Part shown: positions 34,046 through 43,372 of the stretch, piece after piece | How the letters are laid out: every line of letters starts with the position of its first letter | Position numbering within the stretch: position 1 is the stretch's first letter | The notes under the pieces: model-generated | The model's input: the letters and a program-made list of their open reading frames with translations, nothing else | Told to the model about the DNA's origin: nothing | Databases searched by the model: none | DNA from: Candidatus Methylacidiphilales bacterium | GTDB lineage: Bacteria > Verrucomicrobiota > Verrucomicrobiia > Methylacidiphilales > JAAUTS01 | DNA: 64,000 nt | NCBI GenBank assembly: GCA_028713655.1 | Contig: JAQTNW010000012.1 | Span: forward strand, 1 to 64,000 | Direction: 5' to 3' | Program-made: the position numbers and the translations under genes

Positions 34046-35307
34046 TCCTGTTTCTTGCCGCACAGCGCTTTCCGCCTCCCGAATTCAGCGAGACCGGCCA
34101 TAAGCTGCCGGGCTTTAACACTCCGCTGCCGCGCGGCCCATGGCTGGAGCACCTCGATGTCATCGTGCTGCTGGCCGCTCTGGCACTGGCGGCGTGGCTG
34201 GCGTTGCGGCGCCGCTCACGGCGCGGCCTTGTGGCGCTCGGGATTTTTTCGTTGTTGTACTTCGGATTCTGGAGGAAAGGTTGCATTTGTTCGATCGGCA
34301 GCATCCAAAATATGGCGCAGGGGCTCGCTGATTCATCATTTGGCGTGCCTGCAACGGTGTTGGCATTCGGGCTGGCTCCGCTGGTGTTCGCCTTGCTGTT
34401 CGGGCGCGTATTTTGTTCGGCGGTCTGTCCGCACGGGGCATTGCAGGATTTGATGTTGATCAAACCGGTCCGGGTGCCGGTGTGGTTGGAACACGGGTTG
34501 CGGCTGATTCCATACATTTATCTCGGGCTGGCGCTGGTTTTTGCGGCCACAGGCGGCGGGTATATCATCTGCCAGTACGATCCGTTCGTGACCATTTTCC
34601 GCTTAAGCGGCAGCGTATTGATGGTGGCGTGCGGCATTGGATTGCTTGTTCTCGGCATGTTTGTCGGACGGCCGTATTGCCGGTTCCTGTGTCCGTACGG
34701 CGTACTGCTCGGATTTGCATCAAGCGTTTCGAAGTGGCGGGTCCGGATCACGCCGGACACCTGCACGCAATGCAGGTTGTGTGAACAGTCCTGTCCCTTC
34801 GATGCAATCAACAAATCCACCATTGATGCGCCGTCGCGCTCGATGACGACGGACAAACGGCTGTTGGCGGCGATGATTCTGCTGCTGCCGGTACTACTCA
34901 TCGCAGGCGGGCTGCTTGGCGGAGTAACGGGGAAAAATCTGGCGCGCAAACACCGGATCGTGAACCTGGCCGAGCGGGTTTATCTTGAGGAAACCGGCAA
35001 GGAGTCGGGCACAACGGATGCATCGGCGGCGTTCCGTGTGACCGGTGAGCCAGTGGAGAATTTGTATGCCGACGCGCGGACAGTGCGAGACCGGTACGTG
35101 TTGGCGGGCCGGTTGTGCGGCCTGTGGATCGCACTGGTCATCGGAGGCAAACTGATCATGCTGGCAATCCGCCGAAAACGCCACGATTATGAAGCCGATC
35201 AAACCCGGTGCCTCGCTTGCGCACGCTGCTTCACAGATTGTCCACAAGAACTGCAACGGCTCGGGCTGTCTGTGCCCGAAGGTGTCCCACTGGCACCTCC
35301 CTTATGA
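34042..35307 (+). CDS. NapH/NosR-like membrane polyferredoxin
   Basis: The 421-residue protein (ATG at 34042 overlapping the ferredoxin stop) has about six membrane helices. Membrane-proximal cysteine motifs CSAVCPHG and CRFLCPYG are those of the NapH/NosR/RdxA group, and two ferredoxin-type motifs follow: CTQCRLCEQSCPFDAI near residue 247 and CLACARCFTDCP near the C-terminus. An extra GCICSIGS motif lies near residue 82. Proteins of this group move electrons across or along the inner membrane, often from quinol. Adjacent soluble ferredoxin and flavoprotein genes support such a role. The electron acceptor is not known. Confidence 0.88.
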   Translation: MILFLAAQRFPPPEFSETGHKLPGFNTPLPRGPWLEHLDVIVLLAALALAAWLALRRRSRRGLVALGIFSLLYFGFWRKGCICSIGSIQNMAQGLADSSFGVPATVLAFGLAPLVFALLFGRVFCSAVCPHGALQDLMLIKPVRVPVWLEHGLRLIPYIYLGLALVFAATGGGYIICQYDPFVTIFRLSGSVLMVACGIGLLVLGMFVGRPYCRFLCPYGVLLGFASSVSKWRVRITPDTCTQCRLCEQSCPFDAINKSTIDAPSRSMTTDKRLLAAMILLLPVLLIAGGLLGGVTGKNLARKHRIVNLAERVYLEETGKESGTTDASAAFRVTGEPVENLYADARTVRDRYVLAGRLCGLWIALVIGGKLIMLAIRRKRHDYEADQTRCLACARCFTDCPQELQRLGLSVPEGVPLAPPL

Positions 35308-37007
35308 ACGAAAAACAACGTCGGTCCATTTATAAGCTCGCACTACCGCTCACGACAGCGGCGGGGTTGTTTATCCTCTTGTTCAGCGGACTGCTGGCAT
35401 TTAACGAGGTGCGCGGCAAGGTTGCTACCCTGGTCAACTCAAAACAGGTCGTCCGCCTCCATGACGAACTGCGCAGTAGGCCAAAGGACGAAGCGTTGAA
35501 GGCGCAAATCCGCAAACTCGATCTCAAACTGCGCAAGGAAACGTTTTACCGGCTCCAGCTTTCACACGACACCGCGCGCATACTGCTCGCAGGTCTGGTT
35601 GTGTTTCTGGCAAGTGCCCATTTTGTGCGGACATCGCGCCGTCGCTTGCCGGATCTGCAGGCGTGGGGCGCGCGCAAGGCAGCGGAGGAGAAGCGCACAA
35701 TGACGCACGCCAGGTACGCGGTGGCCTGCATCATCGTGATGGTTTCGGTAACCGCAGTCGCCCTCTCGACGGAGCCGGTCAAACTGCCGGAAGCAAGTCC
35801 CGCCTCGCCGTCCGTTGCCACAGTGTCGGCTTTTCCGTCCGCGGATGAGATGCAGCTGCAGTGGCCATCATTCCGCGGCCCGAACGGATCTGGCATCGCG
35901 CCAAAAGCCACCGTGCCCGTTACATGGAACGGAAAGAGCGGGACAAACATCCGTTGGAAAACCGCGGTGCCCTTGTCCGGGTCGAGTTCGCCTGTGGTCT
36001 GGGACAAGGCCGTGTTCGTGACAGGCGCTGACGAAACGCAGAGCAGCGTGTTCCGCTTCGACGCCGATTCCGGCGCGCTTCTGTGGTCAGCCACGATCAA
36101 GCTCCCGGGTGGCGCGCGCCCTCCAAAACCGCAAGTTAACACCGAAACGAGTTTGGCCGCGCCAACGCCGGCCACCGACGGCCGGCGTGTTTATGCTTTA
36201 TTCCCGACGGGTGAGATTGCAGCCTTTGATTTTTCCGGCAAACAAATCTGGGCGCGCAACATCGGTCCGCTGGAAAATTCATACGGATATGCCGCGTCAC
36301 TGGCAATTTGTCAGGACCGGTTGCTGATCCAGATCGACTGCGGCCAGCCCGAGGACGGCAAGTCGAAGATGCTGGCGCTCAACACACAAACCGGCCAGCC
36401 GCTTTGGGAAACCAAACGTGATGTTGCCGGCTCATGGTCGTCTCCGATTGTGGCTAATATCGACGGCAAACCACAGTTAATCACTTGCGCCAACCCGTTC
36501 GTTATCGCCTACAACCCGGTTGACGGAAGGGAACTCTGGCGGAACAAATGCCTCGACAGCGATGTCGCGCCATCACCAATCGTGTCCGGCAACATGGTCG
36601 TAGCCACCGCGCCGAACAACAACATTGTCGGACTGCATCCCGGAGCAAAGGACCTCTCATGGAAAGTCGAGGAAGATGTACCGGATGCAACCAGCCCCGT
36701 TAGCGATGGCCAGCGGCTGTACATCATCAGCGGGGCAGGAATGCTAACCTGCTACGGCCTGCAGGGCGGCAAATCCGTCTGGACACACCAACTTGACGGC
36801 ACCTTCTATGCATCACCCACGATCGCAGGCAACGCGTTGATTCTTGTCAACCAAAAGGGCGCTTCATGGGTGATCGAAACCGGTAACGCATACAAGGAAC
36901 TCGGCAAGGGTGAACTTGGCGAGGAATGTTTCGCCAGCCCCGTACCGCTTGGCAAACGCATCTTCCTGCGAGGCAAGGAAAACCTGTTCTGTATCGAGAG
37001 CAAATGA
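35304..37007 (+). CDS. Membrane PQQ-type beta-propeller with N-terminal helices
   Basis: The 567-residue protein (ATG at 35304 overlapping the previous stop) begins with a helix at about 13-30, a charged coiled segment (about 35-85), a second helix at about 92-108 and a third hydrophobic stretch near 132-152. The propeller then starts at WPSFRGPNGSGIAPKA. Blade motifs include FRFDADSGALLWSA, ALNTQTGQPLWET and YNPVDGRELWRN. It appears to fuse a small membrane domain, perhaps partnering the polyferredoxin, to a periplasmic propeller. This architecture differs from the simple secreted propellers nearby. Confidence 0.85.
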   Translation: MNEKQRRSIYKLALPLTTAAGLFILLFSGLLAFNEVRGKVATLVNSKQVVRLHDELRSRPKDEALKAQIRKLDLKLRKETFYRLQLSHDTARILLAGLVVFLASAHFVRTSRRRLPDLQAWGARKAAEEKRTMTHARYAVACIIVMVSVTAVALSTEPVKLPEASPASPSVATVSAFPSADEMQLQWPSFRGPNGSGIAPKATVPVTWNGKSGTNIRWKTAVPLSGSSSPVVWDKAVFVTGADETQSSVFRFDADSGALLWSATIKLPGGARPPKPQVNTETSLAAPTPATDGRRVYALFPTGEIAAFDFSGKQIWARNIGPLENSYGYAASLAICQDRLLIQIDCGQPEDGKSKMLALNTQTGQPLWETKRDVAGSWSSPIVANIDGKPQLITCANPFVIAYNPVDGRELWRNKCLDSDVAPSPIVSGNMVVATAPNNNIVGLHPGAKDLSWKVEEDVPDATSPVSDGQRLYIISGAGMLTCYGLQGGKSVWTHQLDGTFYASPTIAGNALILVNQKGASWVIETGNAYKELGKGELGEECFASPVPLGKRIFLRGKENLFCIESK

Positions 37008-37010
37008 TCC

Positions 37011-39437
37011 ATGCACTCCCCAAACTACAACGCCTTTGTTGACGAGTTGCTCACGCGGACGGGCTGCGGGCCGGAGGCGACGATTCCGATTCTACAGTGC
37101 ATCCAGCGCGAATACCGGCACCTGCCCGAACCGGCGTTGCAGCATGTTAGTGAAATCACCGGCATCCGGCTTGCCGACTTGATCGGCGTCGCGACGTTTT
37201 ACCACCAGTTCCGGCTAGGCGAAGCCGGACGGCACACGATGCGGGTCTGCCACGGCACCGCCTGCCATGTCAAAGGCTCGGAAAACATCGACGACCATAT
37301 CCACAGGCAACTCAAAATCTCCGATGGACACGACACCAGCCCGAACAACGAGTTCACCGTCGAACGCGTCGCCTGTCTCGGTTGCTGCACGCTGGCGCCG
37401 GTCGTCAAGGTGGATCACACCACGTACGGCCGCCTGACCTCCGACACCATCAATGCGATGGTCGAGGATTTTCAGGCAACCCGTCACAAAACGATCGCCG
37501 ATGTGGACACCATCCCGGGACACCTCAATGGCAAGGGTGCTGAAATCCGTGTCGGCCTTGGTTCCTGTTGCATGGCAAAGGGCAGCGACAAATTGTTTCA
37601 TCAATTGCGCCGGACTGTGAAGGATTTTGGCATTGATGCATCGGTTAAACGTGTCGGCTGCGTCGGCATGTGCCACCAGACGCCCTTCGTCGAGGTCCGG
37701 CTGCCAGGCAGGCCTGCGGCGTTCTATGGAAAGGTCGATCCAGACGAAGCGGCGGGGATCGTGCGCCGCCATTTCCGGCCAATGAGCCTGCGTCGGCGGA
37801 TCGTTCGATGGACAGATCGGACGCTGGAACAACTCGTCACCGACGGCAACGACCGGAAAAATACCAGCGGTCACGCGCTCAATGTCAGCGAAAAAACAGT
37901 CGCAGCTTTTAACGAACGTCAGGTTCGCATTGCGACGGAAGGCTTGGGCGAGATGGATCCGCTCGACCTCGATGAGCACATCGCGCACCAGGGGTTCACC
38001 GCGCTCCGCCGGGTACTCGGCAGCAATCCGGAGGAGATCATCTCCACGATCACCCAAAGCGGCCTCCGTGGACGCGGCGGTGCGGGATTTCCGACCGGCG
38101 AGAAATGGGCGCGCGCGCGGGCGGCGTTGGCGCCGGATGGTGTGAAGTACGTGATTGTCAACGGCGATGAGGGCGATCCCGGAGCTTTCATGGACGGGAT
38201 GCTGATGGAATCATTCCCGTACCGCGTGATTGAGGGGATGCTGATTGCGGCCTGCTGCATTGGCTCCACTGAAGGTTACATCTATGTTCGGGCCGAGTAC
38301 CCGCGCTCCGTCGCACGGTTGCGCGCGGCAATTGCAAAAATGGAGGAACGCGGGTTTCTTGGAACCGGCATCATGGGCGGCAATTTTAATTTCAAGCTGC
38401 GTCTTTTCGAGGGTGCCGGGGCTTTCGTGTGCGGCGAGGAAACGGCATTGATCGAATCAATCGAAGGCAAGCGCGGCGTCCCCCGCATGAAACCGCCCTA
38501 CCCGGCCGATTGCGGACTGTGGCAAAGGCCGACGTTGATCAACAACGTTGAGACGTTTGCGATGGTACCATGGATCATCCGCAACGGCGCCAGGGCATTT
38601 GCCGCGCATGGCACGGAAAAAAGCAAGGGCACAAAGGTATTCTCACTTGCCGGAAAAATTAGCAGGGCAGCACTCATCGAGGTGCCGATGGGCATCACGA
38701 TCCGCGAGATCGTCGAAGACATTGGCGGCGGCATGGCAAACGGCAGGCAATTCAAGGCTGTGCAGATCGGCGGCCCGTCCGGGGGTTGCATCCCGGCTGC
38801 GTTGGATCACACGCCGGTCGATTACGAGGCATTGACGGCGGCCGGGGCGATCATGGGGTCGGGTGGAATGATCGTGCTCGACGAGGACGACTGCATGGTG
38901 GATATGGCGCGATATTTTATTACGTTTCTGCGCGACGAATCGTGCGGCCAATGCACATTCTGCCGCATCGGCACGATGCGGATGTACGAGATTCTCGACA
39001 AGCTTTGCCAGGGAAAAGGCCGGAGCGCCGACCTCGATGAGCTCCTGCAACTGGCCTCTCTCACCACCCAGGGCAGCATCTGCGGCCTTGGTCGGAGCGC
39101 TCCAAATCCGGTCCTCACCACGTTGCGGTATTTCCGAAATGAGTACGAGGCACACATCGCGGGCCGTTGTCCGGCCGGGAAATGCAAGCCGCTCATCCAG
39201 TACGTCGTCCAGGACAACTGCACCGGCTGCACCATTTGCGCCCAGCATTGCCCCGTCAATGCCATCCCGATGACACCCTACAGCCGTCACCAGATCAATA
39301 CGGATCTCTGCACTCGCTGCGACGTTTGCCGCGCCGACTGCCCCGAGAACGCCATCACCATCATGAGCGGCGGAATCAAGTGCCACGAACACTCGCACAA
39401 GGAACCAGCGCCCGAAGCGCTGGCCCAACATGAATAA
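37011..39437 (+). CDS. NuoE-NuoF-type fusion flavoprotein (HndA/HndC-like)
   Basis: The 808-residue protein joins several modules. Residues 1-155 are NuoE-like with C80, C85, C122 and C126 for a [2Fe-2S] cluster. A second thioredoxin-like ferredoxin domain with GSCCMAKGS and GCVGMC follows to about residue 260. The NuoF-like core carries GRGGAGFPTGEKW (FMN/NADH site), GDEGDPGAFMDG and the N3-type cluster motif SCGQCTFCRIGTM. Two C-terminal [4Fe-4S] motifs, CTGCTICAQHCPVNAI and CTRCDVCRADCPENAI, complete it. It is predicted to oxidise or reduce NAD(P)H and pass electrons to ferredoxins. Similar subunits occur in bifurcating hydrogenases and formate dehydrogenases, but no hydrogenase subunit is in the window. 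Confidence 0.92.
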   Translation: MHSPNYNAFVDELLTRTGCGPEATIPILQCIQREYRHLPEPALQHVSEITGIRLADLIGVATFYHQFRLGEAGRHTMRVCHGTACHVKGSENIDDHIHRQLKISDGHDTSPNNEFTVERVACLGCCTLAPVVKVDHTTYGRLTSDTINAMVEDFQATRHKTIADVDTIPGHLNGKGAEIRVGLGSCCMAKGSDKLFHQLRRTVKDFGIDASVKRVGCVGMCHQTPFVEVRLPGRPAAFYGKVDPDEAAGIVRRHFRPMSLRRRIVRWTDRTLEQLVTDGNDRKNTSGHALNVSEKTVAAFNERQVRIATEGLGEMDPLDLDEHIAHQGFTALRRVLGSNPEEIISTITQSGLRGRGGAGFPTGEKWARARAALAPDGVKYVIVNGDEGDPGAFMDGMLMESFPYRVIEGMLIAACCIGSTEGYIYVRAEYPRSVARLRAAIAKMEERGFLGTGIMGGNFNFKLRLFEGAGAFVCGEETALIESIEGKRGVPRMKPPYPADCGLWQRPTLINNVETFAMVPWIIRNGARAFAAHGTEKSKGTKVFSLAGKISRAALIEVPMGITIREIVEDIGGGMANGRQFKAVQIGGPSGGCIPAALDHTPVDYEALTAAGAIMGSGGMIVLDEDDCMVDMARYFITFLRDESCGQCTFCRIGTMRMYEILDKLCQGKGRSADLDELLQLASLTTQGSICGLGRSAPNPVLTTLRYFRNEYEAHIAGRCPAGKCKPLIQYVVQDNCTGCTICAQHCPVNAIPMTPYSRHQINTDLCTRCDVCRADCPENAITIMSGGIKCHEHSHKEPAPEALAQHE

Positions 39438-41019
39438 TTCCATCACCCTGACCATCGACAGCCAATCCGTCACTGTACCGGCCGGCAGCACAGTACTCGA
39501 TGCCGCGCGCCAGTTGGGGCTGAATATTCCAACCCTCTGCCACCTCGCCGGCGTGAAGGAAAACCGGCCGTCATGCATGGCATGCGTTGTGCGAATCGGC
39601 AATGACCCGCGTCTGTCGCCGTCGTGCTCGACGAAAGTCGCCGCAGGCATGGTTGTCGCCAGTGAAACGCACGAAGTCAAATCTGCGCGCAAGGCGGCGA
39701 TGGAACTCCTGTTCAGCGATCATCTCGGCGATTGCGTTTCCGTCTGTCAGCGCGTTTGTCCAGCCCGGCTCCAGATTCCCGCCACCATCCGGCTCGTCGC
39801 GGGTGGCAGGATGCGCGAAGCCATCGCGCTGGTGAAACAAAACGTTGTGTTCCCCGGTGTGATGGGCCGGATCTGCCGCGCTCCGTGCCAGGCCGGCTGC
39901 CGCCGTGGCAAATACGACGGCGCCGTGGCGATCCAATTGATCGAACGCGAAATCTCAAACCAGGATTTGGCCGCAGCCGAGCCGTTTACACCCGCCTGCG
40001 CGGCACCGACAGGCAAACGCATCGCCATCGTCGGCGCCGGAGCGACCGGTTTGAGCGCCGCGTTTTTCCTGATGCAATCCGGCCATTCCTGTACCGTTTT
40101 GGACGATCACGACAAACCAGGCGGCCATATGCGCTATGGCGTTCCGGATACAGAGTTGCCCCGGGCGGTACTCGACGGCGAAATTGAAGTCATCAAACGG
40201 CTTGGCCTCCAACTACGCCTGAACATGCGCCTTGGACGGGACATCCGCCTGGAAGAGCTCCGGCAACAATTTGACTCGGTAATCATTTCCGTCGGCAACA
40301 TGCAAAAAACAAACCCCGCCGGACTCGGTGTCGAGGCCACGGCACGCACCATTCGCATTGATTCGTCCACCTACCAGACCAGCGTCCCCGGCGTATTCGC
40401 CGCAGGCAGTGCAATCCGCAGCGGTTATGATCCCGCGCGCTCGGTCGGCGATGGACGGATTCTGGCGGAGTGTGTGGACAGTTTCCTAAACGGACGGGAG
40501 CATCATGTCGGCCAAAAGGATTTCACCTCGACGATTCCAAAACTGCCCACGGAGGAATATCAGGAGCTGGCAAAGGGCGCGGTCGGGGTGCTGAGTGTAC
40601 GGGAGTTAATCACGGAAGCCGAGATTGCCGCAGGCCGTTGCTGCCATTGCGACTGCCGTTCGGCCGGCAATTGCCGGCTCCGCATCTTTGCGGAAGCGTA
40701 CCAGGTGGACCCAAAAGCCTATCAGGGCGAACATCGCCGCAGGTTCGAGTTTATTCGCCAGCCGGCCGGGGTGATCTTCGAACCCGGCAAGTGCATCTCA
40801 TGCGGCATCTGCATCGAACTGGCCTCGCAGGCCCGTGTCCCCCTCGGCATGACATACATCGGGCGCGGGTTCGACTTGAAAATCGGCGTGCCGCTCAACG
40901 GCCCGCTCGCCGACGGCCTGCAACAAGTGGCGGAAGATTGCGTGAAACATTGTCCCACAGGCGCCCTGGCGTTCGAGGACGAATCTAAAAACGCCATCAA
41001 AAATTCACGCCGGCCCTGA
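39430..41019 (+). CDS. [2Fe-2S]/GltD-like iron-sulfur flavoprotein lacking an NADPH domain
   Basis: The 529-residue protein has an N-terminal NuoG-type [2Fe-2S] domain (C37, C49, C52, C66), a cysteine-rich linker of the GltD type (CVSVCQRVCPARLQIP and CRAPCQAGCRRG), an FAD-binding fold (RIAIVGAGATGLSAAFFL) and C-terminal iron-sulfur motifs (CCHCDC, CISCGIC and CVKHCPTGAL). Compared with glutamate synthase small subunits, the second Rossmann domain that binds NADPH is missing: only about 30 residues separate ISVGN from GVFAAGS. It overlaps the NuoEF-like gene by eight bases and presumably works as its partner. Its 3' end overlaps the convergent TonB receptor gene by 23 bases. Confidence 0.87.
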   Translation: MNNSITLTIDSQSVTVPAGSTVLDAARQLGLNIPTLCHLAGVKENRPSCMACVVRIGNDPRLSPSCSTKVAAGMVVASETHEVKSARKAAMELLFSDHLGDCVSVCQRVCPARLQIPATIRLVAGGRMREAIALVKQNVVFPGVMGRICRAPCQAGCRRGKYDGAVAIQLIEREISNQDLAAAEPFTPACAAPTGKRIAIVGAGATGLSAAFFLMQSGHSCTVLDDHDKPGGHMRYGVPDTELPRAVLDGEIEVIKRLGLQLRLNMRLGRDIRLEELRQQFDSVIISVGNMQKTNPAGLGVEATARTIRIDSSTYQTSVPGVFAAGSAIRSGYDPARSVGDGRILAECVDSFLNGREHHVGQKDFTSTIPKLPTEEYQELAKGAVGVLSVRELITEAEIAAGRCCHCDCRSAGNCRLRIFAEAYQVDPKAYQGEHRRRFEFIRQPAGVIFEPGKCISCGICIELASQARVPLGMTYIGRGFDLKIGVPLNGPLADGLQQVAEDCVKHCPTGALAFEDESKNAIKNSRRP

Positions 41020-43135
41020 CCCCGCAAGTCATGGGTGCGCCGCTCTCGCCAATGAGTCCGGCGGGCGAGTTGTAAGTAAAGGCAACCGGGACATAGTTGG
41101 TATCAAACGCGTTCTTGATCCAGCCTTCGGCGAACCAGCGCACACCACGCACTCCAAGCCGGAAATTGGCAAGCGTGTAAGCTTCCTGGCCGGCGTTGTT
41201 TTGGTTGTTGTACTCGTAACTGCCGCAAGCAATAACCTCGGCGCGCGCATAGGCGGTCATTTCCTTGCACAAAGCCAGTGAATATTGCGTGCCCGCATTC
41301 GCGGTGAACTCCGGGGCATATTGCAATCTGTTGCCGCCAATATTAACGCCGCTATCAGTGCTGCCGGATAGGAACCTGGCATCGGTATAACCAAATCCGC
41401 CAAAAATATCCAGGCCGGCAACAGGACGCGCAGTCAACTCCAACTCGACGCCTTTGCTGGCTGCAGCACCGGCGTTGGCTATGTAGAATTGGCCGGGCGA
41501 GGCCGGATTGGGCTGGTTGGTTTGGATGTTTCGCCAGTCAATGTAAAACAGCGAAAGATTGGCCAGAAGCCGCTTGTTCAACCATTCAGTTTTGCATCCA
41601 AGTTCATAATCCCAGGTGTGTTCTTCACCGTATGATTCGCTGCCTGCAGGGGCCGATGCGTTGAATCCGCCGGCTTTGTAGCCTTGTGTCACAGTCGCAT
41701 AAACCAAATGATCCTTTGTCACATGATACCCCAGGCCAAAGTGCGGCGAAACATCGGTGTAATCCTTGCTCGCCGCTACGGATGAGGGAAATACCCCGCC
41801 AAACGGTGGCGGCAACGGAACTGTGGTGGTTGTTTGAAAATTGGCATCTTTCTGTTCCCAATCACAGCGAAGTCCGAATGTAAAATCCAGCTTGTCCCAT
41901 GCCGTGAGCGTTGACTGGCCATAAACCCCGGTTCCGACATCCTGCAGATCGGCGTTCTGCCGCTGGGTCAAACGGAATCCCGGCCCAAGCCCGGCGAAAG
42001 AAGAACTCAGGTCGTTGAAGGCATCCTGTTTGTAGTCCTGGGTGAATGTAAACACTCCCGCCTGCCATTTCAGTTTCAGATCGTCGGCCAGTTCCAACGG
42101 GGTGTCTTTCGACGAGGCAAAGCGGAATTCCTCGCTGAACTGCAGCTCCTTTTCCGTGTTCCGCCGGGTTGAGTACAGGCTCGGGTCGGATGTATAATCC
42201 AGATCCGTCAGGTCTTCTGTCTGCCAATGCACCAGGCCGGTGATCATCGTAAAATCCACCGTCTCGCCCTTGTACCCAACCCACAATGTCGGCGACATAA
42301 CGTACCGGTGGGTATAGCCTTCAAAATCGTGCGAGACATGGTGCGGATCGGCTCGGATCATTCCGAGATCGCCAAGCGCGTAGTCGCCATCGTGATCCCG
42401 TTCTCCGGCAAACAAGAGCCGTATTTCCCAGTCACTCTCAGGCCGCCACAACAATTGCCCTTTGCCAAAGAAATCGTTGCGACTGTCCAGGTCATGCCCC
42501 GTAAAATCGTTTTTGGTGTATCCGTCACGCGCCGTGTAGCCTCCGCCCAGGCCGAGTCCCAGTTCATTGGAAACAATCGGTCCGCTCGCCGACAACTGTG
42601 CCTCGCGAAAATCGTAGTTTCCGTAGTTGCCTTCCGTGTCCATGTGCCATGACGTAAGGCCCGGCGGGCGACTGGTGATGTTGATCAGGCCTCCGACGGT
42701 GTCGCGCCCATATAACTCCCCCTGTGAACCGCGTACAAACTCGACCTGATCGATATCCAGAAAATGGATGCTTGATGAGTTTGCATTCAACTGCGGCACG
42801 CCGTCGATAAATGTCGTGATTCCTGGATTGTTCGGACTGGAGCCGATCCCGCGGAAGTATGGATTGCTGAGCTTTTGCGCGCCAAACTCATTCACGAACA
42901 CGTTTGGCGCAAAGATTGACGCGTCTTTCACTGTGGTGACACCGTCAGCATCAAGAGTCTTGCCGGTCACCGCCGTAACACCCGCGGGAACGTCCTGCAA
43001 CGGGCCCGGCTTTTTTTCAGCCACGACCGTAATCATGGGCAACTCTTCCGGGTTGCCCGCCGTCTCCTGCCCCGCCACCCAGCCCGGGAAGAAAACAGCA
43101 ATCGATAGAACTAACAATACGGGCGTATTTTTCAT
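40997..43135 (-). CDS. TonB-dependent outer membrane receptor
   Basis: The protein starts at the ATG at 43135, where MKNTPVLLVLSIAVFFPGWV forms a signal peptide; the open frame extends further upstream without support. The mature part has a TonB-box-like LPMITVVAEKK, a plug domain (DVPAGVTAVTGKTLDADG, FRGIGSSPNNPGITTFIDGV) and a barrel of about 550 residues ending in the terminal phenylalanine (RAGVNF) typical of outer membrane proteins. Total length is about 712 residues, normal for the family. Its substrate cannot be told from sequence. It lies downstream of the MarR and propeller genes on the same strand and could be co-regulated with them. Confidence 0.93.
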   Translation of the reverse strand: MKNTPVLLVLSIAVFFPGWVAGQETAGNPEELPMITVVAEKKPGPLQDVPAGVTAVTGKTLDADGVTTVKDASIFAPNVFVNEFGAQKLSNPYFRGIGSSPNNPGITTFIDGVPQLNANSSSIHFLDIDQVEFVRGSQGELYGRDTVGGLINITSRPPGLTSWHMDTEGNYGNYDFREAQLSASGPIVSNELGLGLGGGYTARDGYTKNDFTGHDLDSRNDFFGKGQLLWRPESDWEIRLLFAGERDHDGDYALGDLGMIRADPHHVSHDFEGYTHRYVMSPTLWVGYKGETVDFTMITGLVHWQTEDLTDLDYTSDPSLYSTRRNTEKELQFSEEFRFASSKDTPLELADDLKLKWQAGVFTFTQDYKQDAFNDLSSSFAGLGPGFRLTQRQNADLQDVGTGVYGQSTLTAWDKLDFTFGLRCDWEQKDANFQTTTTVPLPPPFGGVFPSSVAASKDYTDVSPHFGLGYHVTKDHLVYATVTQGYKAGGFNASAPAGSESYGEEHTWDYELGCKTEWLNKRLLANLSLFYIDWRNIQTNQPNPASPGQFYIANAGAAASKGVELELTARPVAGLDIFGGFGYTDARFLSGSTDSGVNIGGNRLQYAPEFTANAGTQYSLALCKEMTAYARAEVIACGSYEYNNQNNAGQEAYTLANFRLGVRGVRWFAEGWIKNAFDTNYVPVAFTYNSPAGLIGESGAPMTCGVRAGVNF

Positions 43136-43372
43136 AAAAATCGTTTCCATCCGCCGAAGGTGGGATGTTTTCGTAAAGCAACCCAATTCATTGTGCAAGA
43201 TAATAATAATTTGGAGCGCATATTGTTCTTTCGAGGCCTCCTTGCGGCTCGCATCGGGCAATTCCCGGCGCTTCCGCAATATGTGTCCGCGCTTGTCGGG
43301 AAACTCATGCCCTGCGCCAGGCGCATAGCCCGTCCAATTTGCGTCGGGGTGTTCAATGGGGCTAGTATTAAG
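43136..43372. promoter_or_regulatory. Region upstream of the TonB receptor gene
   Basis: This 237-base gap lies between two minus-strand genes. An AT-rich stretch near 43195-43230 could hold the receptor promoter. I found no convincing metal-regulator box, riboswitch or hairpin. Open frames crossing it have no family match. Confidence 0.3.

Noticed and set aside
37011-41019. Respiratory complex I
   Set aside because: Only NuoE-, NuoF- and a partial NuoG-like domain are present, fused with GltD-like and ferredoxin parts; no membrane subunits of complex I are in the operon.
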